From Epiperipatus broadwayi (Eukaryota > Onychophora > Udeonychophora > Euonychophora > Peripatidae), in NCBI GenBank assembly GCA_028023455.1, contig JAQFVV010000158.1, positions 558,001 to 622,000 of the forward strand: a DNA stretch of 64,000 nucleotides, read 5' to 3'. Each line of letters starts with the position of its first letter. Positions within the stretch are counted from its first letter, which is position 1. This document shows, piece by piece, positions 1 to 11,100 of this stretch. A model generated the notes under the pieces. That model was not told the origin of the DNA and did no database searches. It was given only the letters and a program-made list of their open reading frames with translations. Position numbers and translations under genes: made by a program.

Positions 1-460
1 GTCATACAGATCTGAATCCAGTTCAATATCTATGTATTTTGGTATCTTTTGTTATTTAATAAAGTCACCAACATTCCTTAGATTAGTATTAAATCACTAT
101 AACATCACATGATCACCATTTCTTATGCTTACACAATACTATTAACATGATAGCAACCGTTTACATGCATAGTATAAACCATAACTTTGAAAACATTAGT
201 CTTCAATTTGAGCTCATAGCTTTATAAATTAAAAAGGTAAAAGGTGGCTTCTTAAGGGATGCATTTGACCCAAAGATCTAGGTGCAGCACTCTCAAATTC
301 AAGGCTCCTCATTGATGAAAGCCATAAGCTAGAAGATAGTTTGGGGATATTGGATGAGTAAGCACTGGATAGGAATTTTAATGCACTAATCTTCTGGCAT
401 CCGTTATTACTATGATTTGCACTAGGTAGCAATATTGTATTGAGAAAGTACTACTGTATA
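1..460. repeat. Degraded hammerhead-type repeat in inverted halves
   Basis: Bases 1-150 match the minus-oriented form of the 460-bp repeat at 50.6-50.8 kb, and about 200-460 match its plus-oriented form. The ribozyme region at 302-348 has decayed: TTGATGA replaces CTGATGA, and GAAG replaces GAAA. It also enters the window truncated. This is an old member of the family intact at 50.3-51.8 kb. Confidence 0.8.
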
Positions 461-2580
461 CTTGTCAAAATTCTAAGACTTTGTCATCATTCACTTCAAA
501 TTGTATGATTGCTTTTCTAAGGCCTCATAAATACATTAGTACATCATTTATTCCTTTTATAAATTATTCGATATACAATTATCATTAAGATGTCATTAAC
601 ATGCACATTCGTTAGCCTTATCTGATGATAATTTCTTACAGCTTTTAAACTAGCTTCACAAACATTTAAATAAATCACATTCCTGTATTTTGAACTCCTC
701 TTTAATAAACTTTAACCAAGAAATTCTCTATTTTTATCATCATTAATAACTACTACATTCTTTATTTTATATAATTCATCTTTTGATGCAATGGTATTTC
801 TGAATACTCTAACAATTATCGCAAAGTCAAAGATCATTCTAACATTTTCATATCATACATTATCATTTTAGGCCATCATATACTAAATGATCCACTACGA
901 TTATCCTGATTAATGATGAGCCACCATAACATTTGGGGAGGGGGAGAGATATTAATCAGCATTCATTAATCATACATATTTTTAAAATATCATTATCTTA
1001 ACAAACTATGGACTATCATGTTGGTTTCATTAATCAAAAGTCATCCCAATCACTTTGGCCAGTCATTATCATTGATCATCATAATATATTTTTCAACTTT
1101 ACATTACTATTCTTGTCATTATAAGCTACTATCCTGCATGCAGATGTTTTTTCCTTTGGTTCATGGGTTGTTATGACCATTGTAGCTACTTATCATCAAT
1201 TGATAGAACATCTTTTAAAATATTATTAATGACAAATAAGAACTCTTAAAAATAATAACTTTATTAAATTTCTATGAAAGATTTTTTGCTTCCAGTGATT
1301 CAAAAAATAACATTATTATGGAAAACTTATTTTAGGCATTTGCATTATGGATTATTATGAACATATCTGGAGCACAAACAGGAGTTTCCTATTAATCACA
1401 GAAACATGAGAATATATACTATGTAGAATTCAATAATCACAGAAAATTTCAAACAGTAATTTTTTTAATCAAAAAACAGTAATAATTGCAACTTTTCAAA
1501 GTCAAATGCATCTTTAAAAAATGTATATGCATTAAAATGACTTACAAAAAGCAACTTACATAATATATTAACAAAAACCAAATTAATTTATATTATATTC
1601 ATACTTTTCTTATCTAATTTCAAAATAGTTGACGATTTTAATTCAAAACCTCAGATTATTGAACTTCTTTCAAATAAACAATCATTTTGGTCATAAAACC
1701 TGGTGTTCACTGCATTTACAGGACTAAAATTTTACGGGACTAAAATTATTTGGTATTATACATAATATCACAAATATTCTAATAATTTTAACAAATCCAT
1801 AAATAAACAACAACAAATCAAACATGTAAAACTGATAATATAAACTTATTTATGAAAGAACAAAATCCAAAAACATTATTGTGATAATTCACAAGTCAAA
1901 TTACCAAAAAATTATTTAAATAAATTTGTAAATAACACCCCTTTTTTATGTCAATGCCAATCTTTTTGACAGATAAAAAATAGTTACTTTTGTCTGACCT
2001 CTAGTTTGTTATATAGTAATAAAAAATCAAGCATTGATGCTTGAAAAGACAAACTTTTTATTAGCAGCAATTTTTGTTTTTATATTAATCAAGTTAGATT
2101 ATAGTTTCAAACATTAATTTAGATGAAGTTCTAACAATTTTAACAAGTCCATAACTTAACCACAGTTTATTATATGTGTAATACTGATAATATAAATTTG
2201 TTTATGGAATAACTAAGTCTAAAACATTTCTACGATATACAATGCATGTAAATATAAATTTGCAGATAATAGTTTGAATACTGAACCCTACCACTTGATG
2301 GCATTGTATTTCACACAATGCACATCAATATACCATTTTAGTGGCCTAACTTATGGCTAACACTACTACAGTGTTGTTTAGAGGTGTAACAGGCACCTAA
2401 AGGGCAATGTATCCTACGATTACATAATGAAATACTACACCCATTAGACTTGCAACAGTATTCCTCAAGTGAGTGCAATTTCAATTCTTGTTATGATCTG
2501 ATTTGATGGTGGCCATATTTGAAGGATGCAAAACTATCAAAAAAATTCATTGTAGACAAAATTTTGAGAAAGCGTAGTGG
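461..2580. other. AT-rich DNA, no gene seen
   Basis: Both strands were read for exons and transposon motifs. Only short open frames and simple AT-rich sequence were seen. Confidence 0.6.
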
Positions 2581-2599
2581 ATTTAGTATTACATATTAA

Positions 2600-2940
2600 G
2601 AATTGTCAGGTGGTCACGCACACTTCTCTATGATTTTGAACTGCACACAACCTGAAAAAATTACGGTTTTCAGCAGAGTTCTGGCGAGTTCATGCGCAAA
2701 GGCACATTTACGCGTGAATCCATGCAAGAACAGCAAAATGTCACCGGCAAGTGTTCAAAATTGGTTGAAGAGGGAGTTAATTACCGGCCACACAAGTTAA
2801 CACTTGTGTTTTTCCAGAAAAAGAACATCTCCTGCCAGATGCGAAGCTATGCATATGCAGAGCAAGGAGCATGGGTTTTTAATCAACTACAGGATTGGGA
2901 AATTCCATTGCCAATCCTGCAAGAGTAGCTAGCCCCCCCC
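2600..2940. other. GC-richer island of unknown origin
   Basis: Base composition is visibly richer in G and C than either flank. It ends in a long C run followed by an A run (2933-2960). Two overlapping plus-strand frames (2603-2800 and 2692-2928) have no recognisable domain. It may be a fragment of an inserted element. Confidence 0.4.
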
Positions 2941-3632
2941 CCCCCCCAAAAAAAAAAAACAAAGATTTTTTAAAAATGAACTTTTTAATTAAGGCTTTTT
3001 GAAAAAAGCCCAAAAATAAAGTAAGAACTTTTTGCTATCATATAAAGGTTTCGGTAGCGTAAATATTTAAAAAAAAAAAACTCATAATAAAAAAATAAAA
3101 GACGATAATTAAAAATCAAACTAACCCCCCTCCACCCTCTAAAAACCAACTGTTGGTTTATTAAAAATGAATTGATTAATAAGGCTTCCCCCCCCCCCCA
3201 AAAAAAAAGCTCAAATCAATCGAAAGTCGATAAGGAAAAAAGTCCATAATTTAAAAGCAAACCAACCCCCCTCCAATAAGTCATATATTTTGTTAATCTA
3301 TCTCTAGAGCTTTTACAGATGGCACCTAATGAGTATACATCATGTACATTAGCTAGATTTAAAAATATTTTCCTTTTGTTTTGGTAAAACTCTAATCGGT
3401 GGTTGGTGAAATTGTGAGGTGTTTTCTTTAATCTTTTATTGCCCAATCTGTTAAACTGAGTGGTTCCAATGCATCGCTAGACAGGCAGAATTTTATGGCC
3501 AATCAAAATTAATGGTGATTTTATCATTTCACAAAATGAGGCTATATTTAACGTAAGCCTGTGATTAGAACTTTCTCAAATCTCAAGTGGTATGTTTATG
3601 TCAACTGGTAGCATAGGATAGTCTTATTTATC

Positions 3633-4263
3633 ATGAAGCATCAGTTAAAAGCCTTCCAAAACAGCCAAATCTGGATTCAGAAACACCTAAAAAAAACCAA
3701 GTCTACCTCGGTTAAAAACTCTGCTGTAATAAATGAGAAGCTCTTCGATTTTCATAATTCAAAGAAAAACCTCAGTATGGATCAAACTCCTTCAAAAGTA
3801 CCTTCCCCCAGCGTAAAATCAAATATTAACACTAGAGTGTCAAGTCTTTTCCAAAAGACTCCGATTGCCCAACAAAAAATAATTGTGAAATTTATGATAT
3901 CAAAAATAAATTTCCGTAATGAACGATATGGTTATAAATCTCCAAAATGAGAAAGAAAATGTAAAAAATGCTCGAACTCTTTCAAAAGTGGCTTCAGACA
4001 GTGTAAAATTAAATTATAATACAAAAAAATTAAGTTATAAAACTAAAATTAACTATTTACAACCCAAAAAGAGATTTGAAATTTACGACACGAATAAATG
4101 TAATAGCTTTGAAGAAGTAGATGGTGCTCCACCGGAAGTTGCTAATCTTTTCACTCATGGATCTTTTGAGGCTCAAAAAAACCCCTTAGAGTCAATGCGA
4201 AGTGCTGGAAATTTAGAATTAGACAGAGAAACCCCATCCCTGATTTCTGATGAAGACTGCTGA
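3633..4263 (+). pseudogene. Frameshifted coding relic with an internal duplication, unrecognised
   Basis: Two overlapping frames, 3633-3950 and 3919-4263, look like one intronless coding region broken by a frameshift. Both are Lys/Ser/Asn-rich. They share a duplicated segment: TPSKVPSPSVKSN near 3785-3825 corresponds to TLSKVASDSVKLN near 3975-4015, and the DNA also aligns. The second frame ends in an acidic tail (LELDRETPSLISDEDC). An AATAAA follows the stop, but there is no poly(A) tail. It could be a processed pseudogene or a piece of a mobile element. No known family is recognised. Confidence 0.45.
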
Positions 4264-4689
4264 ACAGTCGAAACTGTAAGGAAAATAAAGAAGTTTTTAA
4301 GAAAATTTGTTTGCATTGAAGAGTATATGAAAGAAGAGTTATAAGCAATGTATATATATATGAATATATGCAAAGAAAGTGAAAGAGAAGAATAAGAGAA
4401 TTTACTTCTGACAATAGGGATACAATAAGTAAACTGATATTTGATTATTTGAAATAAACAAAGTTAAGATATCACTGAATACCAGGATGTAGTCAAGTAT
4501 ACAATAACGTTTAGTATGTAACTAAGCTAAAACAATCTTTTGATTACTCAAATTGGCAACACTACATTGTCAGGCAAAAGCATGTATAACATGGACAGAA
4601 ATCAATAGAATTTTCATAAAATAACAATAGCATCTGACAGTTTTCAGTTAAAACATGATTGGTTATAAGAATGACTGATAATGCTATTT

Positions 4690-4870
4690 CTAAGTATTTT
4701 AATCAAACTGTGATTAGTTAGAAATAGTTAGATCATAAGTAGTTAAATTATAATAATATGCAATATCAACATCACGTTCTTTAAACCAATGTCTAACTGC
4801 ATAAGCTGCATGAACTGAAGAAATATCATACTGAAAGATAATAGTGATGTCTGAAACAATGCTTTTATTA
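4690..4870 (-). pseudogene. Tc1-like transposase relic
   Basis: On the minus strand a stretch reads IFQYDISSVHAAYAV then RHWFKERDVDIA. This resembles the FQ-DN--VH--- and WF-E--VD blocks around the second catalytic Asp of Tc1-type DDE transposases. It is followed by a degraded version of the SPDLNPIEN motif. The Asn after the catalytic Asp is lost and no complete domain remains. Terminal repeats were not found. Confidence 0.5.
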
Positions 4871-7679
4871 TAAAAAGAACTGTATTTTTATAAAATACTA
4901 AAGTAGCATGCACCTATGATTCATTTGTATCAAGTAATGATTAGATATAAAAAATATCATGATATATCTCCTCAAAATCATATCACATTCAGCAACATTA
5001 TTTTGTATGAAAAAAAGTAGCCTAATTGATAGATTTCTTTTAATAATTCCTAAACATTAATTTTACAGCAGATGAGAAAATGAAAATGACAATCTTTAGA
5101 TCCAGTCTTCTGCTTGTGAAACTACTGCTTTCATGCAGTAGCATTTCTATCAGAAAATAGGAGTTTAAAAGTAGCAGACAGACCATAAAGGTTTTTCTTG
5201 TGTAATTCTTGACAGAGTATTCATATATATGAATGATTTTCACTGAAATTTGTTCCACTATATTTAAGAGCCATAACCCTTTATAATGTCCATGTGAATT
5301 TTGATCACAGTTAGTTTTAACAGGTTTCATTCTCCTACTTTTAGTTAGAATCATTAAAACTGTCAATCTTAAAGATAGACAAGACAATGATGCTCTAGCT
5401 AGTCAGACATTAATAACATGATTATATTTAAATACGCAATGTATCGGACCCTCCACACCCTTTTAACACCGAGGGTGCCACTAGGCCACTGTCGACCTAG
5501 AAAATTAGAGTTGACGATGATGAATATAAATGCTACTAGCTAGACCCAGGGAGAGAAAGAGATCTTAAACATTGTTCAGACAATTGAGGGACAGGACACA
5601 GAAACAAACATTAGCCAAAAACAAATATAATTATTAATATTTTTTTTAAGTTTTATTAAAACCACAAAAAATTTTCAAACAAATACATAAGTTCCCCCAA
5701 ATTCCCCAACTTTCTTTGTCAGAGAGGGTAACATGTTAGTGTGTTAAATACTTCAGCAGATAATTTTATTCTCTCACCTAAGAATTAAAGGGGATTATAA
5801 CAATCTCTCTGCTATCAATTTATCTATCCTTCAATTTCTATTTTCTCTTATTTAGGAATTCTAAAGAAAAATGAACTTGTATGGAAGTCAATGAAGAGTG
5901 CGGGGCGAGCTTTCCTTTACCTGTTAATGACATCAGGGCTGTTAATGACATCAGGGCTAACCAAGAATGTCCTAATGCTCCTTTTAAACACTCATAAGAG
6001 GTTGTGTTATAAGATAGAACCCTTAAGGTTAACTTTTACAACAAAAGGGACAAGATTATAATTTCTTAATTGTTAATAAAAAGAAAATCTCAAAATCTCC
6101 ATAGTTTAAAAAAAAAAACAGAACTGCAGGAAACACAAACACAGATTAATTACCACAAAAAATAAAGAACAGATGAGTTAAAAGAAAACTATTAATATCT
6201 TCCAAAATTTTTAACATCAATTCATAATAATAATAAAGAAATAAACTGAGTATAAAATATGAACTCACAATATACTCTCCGACCAAGAAATTTAAAATAG
6301 AAAATCTTTATCTAATCCTCTAATACATATAATAAGTAAAAAAATATTTATAAAATAATTAATATTTAAATGATTACAAATAATTTATTATATATCCGTA
6401 TTTCTTTTTGTATTAAGCTGATACTTAAACAAAGAGATTTTAAATCCTGTTTATGATATAAAAATGTTCGTTTACCTTTGAGGTGTAATGTTTTGTCTGG
6501 TTGATTTCTTTCAGCAGAGTGTGCACAGTTTATGTCTATCTATAGTTCATTACGAAGGTTTGGATCTCCAGTAATCTGATCAGGAAGGGCGAAAGCAATA
6601 TTCAGGATCAATTCTGCACTAGGACATTAGGGTATGTTCATGGTGATGCAATTTCGAGCTCCAGAGTTTGTCTTGTAAAGGCTTAGCATGGCATACTTTT
6701 AATGTGGCTCTTTAAGGCAGCTAGTTTCTGCATTCTGAATGGACGGTTGCTATTTCCAATGTTTTAGCGTATTCACTTCTTCAATTAGTGATTAGCACAA
6801 TTCTTTCTTAGCACAGCAATCAGCAAATACTATTAGCAAAATCTCCTATTAGCAGTGAGCAAAAATCTAATTTCGGTAATCCGCATTTAGAAAATATCTA
6901 ATTTCTTTTCACATCAGCAGTCCACAATTTGCAAATATAAAAGTTATATATCACATCAGCCATCAGCAACTAGCAAAAATATAATATTTATAATTCTCTC
7001 ATTCAAAAACACAGAGCTTTTATATGAAAATCTTAATTAAAAAGTTTTAACCAGAGTTAATCTTGTTATCTCTTTTAGATCTTAATTAATAAGTTTAAAC
7101 AGAGTTATTCTTTATCTCTCTTATGTTTTTACTTTTCTTTTTAATACCACTTTTAATAAATTAAAAAATGAATTTCAGCTTTTAAAATAGATTAAAACAA
7201 CCAAGACACCCACAAAAAAATTTATCTCAAACAAAACCTCTAAATTAAAATGTTTTACAATTTCAATTTATAATTGAGTGTGTGTGTCGTGGCATGTACT
7301 CTTAATAAATAAATAAAAATAACAAATACAAAATTTTAAAATACAATTTTCTTTTAAAATCTTTATAACTATACATTTTAGTTTTGATTTCCCAATGGTT
7401 GCCTTTGAAGCAAATAACATATCTCAATATAGATCTGTCATTTCTTCTTCAGACTTATGAAACTGATTTCAACTTCTTTATCAGATAATTCTTATTTTCT
7501 CCCTAGAGTTCCATTTGTAAAAGAAAACAAAGTTTATATTAGCAGGCATTTCTACTCCTATGTAAAGCAAGATATCAAAAATTTAGTGCTAGCATGACAA
7601 AAGCTCCCAATAGCATAGAAAATCAGAAATTTAAAAAAAAAAAAAAAATAGACTTAAAAAAATGATAAAAAAGTATTAA
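4871..7679. other. AT-rich intergenic or terminal region, nothing recognised
   Basis: A 115-codon minus frame at 5040-5387 has no recognisable motif. Around 6800-7000 short related phrases built on AGCAAAAATCTAATTTC and CACATCAGCA recur, which suggests a degraded tandem array. A non-AT patch at 5440-5530 may be an old insertion. Confidence 0.4.
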
Positions 7680-7977
7680 TTTATTTATATTTTTTATTAT
7701 GTACATATGTTAAATTCTCTGCTCAACTGCATATTGAGACAAATAAGTGATGTGGTACAACTAAGCAACAACAATTAATCATTACTGGTGGTAGTTCACA
7801 ATTGTTCGCTATGCTTTTACAATTTATTCTAGCATTTCAATATTAAAAGCTGTACCAAAAATTTAAATGAGTCTTTCTGACATTAAGATGCATTTCTTAT
7901 ATCATATAAAGAGTTCAGACTAAAAGATTAAACAAAAAAAAATTAAAATAAGTGCTTTATCTGTTTACATTTTTATT
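7680..7977 (-). promoter_or_regulatory. Candidate MCCC1 3' UTR and polyadenylation signals
   Basis: On the minus strand AATAAA occurs just after the stop (7972-7977) and again near 7693-7698 and 7680-7685. One of the more distal sites is the more likely functional poly(A) signal. In DNA this AT-rich the hexamer is common by chance. Confidence 0.3.
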
Positions 7978-7991
7978 CCTCTCTCTCTCCT

Positions 7992-8105
7992 CTAAAGATC
8001 TTTCTCTTGCTTAAACTGTACAAGTGGATTATTCTTGGCTACGCTGTCTCCAGGTTTAAACAACACTTTCTCTATAACTGCATCCTTTGGCGCTTTGATC
8101 ACATA
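7992..8105 (-). CDS. MCCC1: MCCC1 last exon: C-terminal half of the biotinyl domain and stop
   Basis: This 114-nt exon opens [20 protein letters not shown] and ends FKQEKDL-stop (TAG at 7992-7994). It is the second half of the biotin carrier beta-hammerhead and is needed for folding around the biotinyl Lys. The acceptor is TTCTAG. It continues exon h in phase 0. Confidence 0.95.
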   Translation of the reverse strand, partial: YVIKAPKDAVIEKVLFKPGDSVAKNNPLVQFKQEKDL

Positions 8106-11100
8106 CTAGAAAAAAAAGAGAAAGCAAATGTAAATACCTTAAAACTCAAGATTTATTTCAAATAGTATCTGATTTTTTTTTTAATTCAGCTAAAAGAAAT
8201 CAATTGAATTTCAGTACATAAATCAAGAACAATTCTCTATTCTATTACCATCTATAGTAAGCTTGAGTAATCAATGATTTCTATATAAAAATGCATTTAA
8301 ATCCCCATTCTCAGATCAATGTCTAGATTTTATCTTCATCAATGCAGATTGGGATCCTAAACTGGAATGCTGTTATGCATTTAATAACCAGCTTTAACTC
8401 CATTTTACTATTGAAGCTAAAAGTCTAAAATTTAAATACACTACCATCTAATAAACACTGACCGTTAACAAACTATAATCATGACAATATACTTTGTAGA
8501 ACTGCTGTTGTTTTTTTAATATATTTTGCATAAGTAAAAGAGTCAAGTGATTTGTTAATTTCAATAAATCAACCCAAAATAGAAGCTCAAATCTTCTCCT
8601 TCTTTAACTTCACTTCTCACAAATTATAGCAGCCAATTAGGTTGCTATTGTATTTCCTGTTATGTTCTTGGCTGTAATATTTAACTAAATAATTACACAC
8701 AGTGAACATAACTGACAAACTTTATTAAACTACTGCGTTCTCAAACGTAAGAGTGATGTCGCGCGCTCGCAAATCTCAGTTGTCACCGCTAGGCGAAATT
8801 CCATAATTATAGTACTAGCCATAACATGACAACTCTCTTTTTTTTTTTTATTTTATTTACAAACATAGTCTTTTAAATGTACTGAAGGTCTTTTTCTTCG
8901 GTTTGATTTTTCTCTCTTCCCGGAACGTTCAACTGATATTCTCCTTATTGCTATGCCATTATCACTTGATGTTGATGGTGGTGATTTCTCTCTCTCAGGT
9001 ACAGGCAACTGTGTCTCCTCATCCAGTTCTAGTGACTGTGGAGTTGTTGTGAATCTTTCAGCTGTGTTCATTTTGATAAAATCAGCTTTGACAACTTTCA
9101 GTTCATTTGTTAATAAATCAATAGAAGATTTTAATTTGCTGTTTTGTAATCGCAAATCCTGATGAACAACTGATAAACTGTGAAGATTGTCTTTAAGCTG
9201 TTGAATCTGTTGATATAATTCAGAATTCAAACTTTTTTCTTTCTCTAATTCTTCTACACTAGATTGATGTTTGTGAACTTTGATTCTTAGCACATTACAT
9301 TCCTTTTCAAGTAATTCTTTGTTGTGAATTGCTAGCCTGGCATTATCTTCAGTTTTTTTAACATCTACTTGCTTTTGATTACTTTCATCAATTTTGTATC
9401 TTTCCAACTCTTGAATTTTATTTTCTAATTCTAACATTTCAGCTTCTATATTAGTGATTTTATACCATTCCTCTTCCTTTGCTAATTGAAATTTTCGCTG
9501 TATTTCTCTCTCCTTTTCAATTAATTGATGGGATTGTTCTTCACCCAATTTCTTTAATATTTCATGTTGTAAACGAATATCTTCCAATTTTTTTAATTCC
9601 TTGTGTAATTTTTCATGTATACTTAGTGGAATTAATGTTGGATTTACTCCTTCATAACAACCCACACCTTGAAAAACATCTTTGTTTGTCTCATATATAG
9701 GCTTAAAGTTTTCATTTTCTTTTACTTCCTGTGTTTTAATACTTTTATTATCTTTTCTACTCTTTGTTATTTTATCTTTATTGTTAGATATATTTTGATC
9801 ATTTTTACTTTTATTTTTCATAGTTACTTTTTGAACTGTAATTTTGTTGCGTTTAATTAAACCTAATAACTCACAATCACGGCCACTAAGAAGTGTTGGT
9901 TCGTCTTCTTTTATTATTATAAAACGTAAATTACGCAGGTCTTTGTTTTTTTTTTTTTTTGGTTTTGTTTTTCCTTTTGGGGTAAGAAATGATCCTCCAA
10001 AAGCGCGTAATTTCTTCTTTGTTTTGTATATTATTGGTTGTGGATGAATAGTGTTAAGCACTTTTTTAGACATAATGTTTACATCAGCTCCTGTGTCTAT
10101 TTTTATTTTTACTTTATTGTTGTCTAATAAAATCTGTTCATACCAACCATTAAGCGAATGAGTTGAGTCTACACGTCTGACGTATGCAATTGTGTTTTCA
10201 ACATCACTGGTATATGATGAATCCGATGTAGTATCATGTACTTTGTTCACATAACGTCCATTTCTATTAATATTTTTATAATACCTTATGTTTGAGCGTT
10301 TTTGTGTTTTTAAAATTTTATTGTCATAGCTTCTCGTACGGCAATTATTGGCAAAATGATTTAACTTTCCACAATTATAGCATTTTTTACCAAATGTGGG
10401 ACACTCACGTTTTGGATGATTACGGTTGCACTTTTGACAATTGCGTATGTTTGTTGTATTTTTCGCTATTACGTTAATACATAGTTCAGACTTTTCTGGT
10501 AATTCATTTTTGAGTCTTCTAGTTTTATGTCCACGTATTATTTCCAGTGCTTTTTCTAACGTAATATTCCCTTTTTCAAATAGTCTGTCTTTTAGTCCTT
10601 CTTCTTTTTGTACCATTATAATTCTATCGCGGAGAATATTTTGTTTTTGATCGCCAAAGTCAGCTTTTTCAACTACTACTTTCAAGCGAGTAAGAAAATG
10701 ATCAATCGATTCTCCCTTGTGTGGCTCCATTGTATATGCTTTTATTCTGTCATATAATGTTGTTTTCATGGTGTTAAAATACTTATCCATTTGGTTTAAG
10801 ACGGATAAAAATTTTGTTTTATCTTCTGGATTCGCGTGATCTAATGTTTTTATTACATCTCTCCCTTCTTTTCCAATGAGATGACGTAATATTCCTAATT
10901 TTACTTTATCTGATTTCATATCGTTTTCTGTAGCTTCTAGGAAATTTAGGAATAATTCTTTCCAATCAGTCCATTTGACTGACATATTTCCTTCCATAGA
11001 TAGCGGTTCGATATTATAAAAACGATCGAATTGTGACGCCATTTTGTATTTCGGCAAAAATGATATGAAAAAAAAATTGCTATTAAAAACTATTTTTATC

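Noticed and set aside
4000-4263. Securin-like cell-cycle protein
   Set aside because: Only a vague resemblance of a Pro-Glu-Val phrase was seen; there is no destruction box arrangement or other supporting motif.
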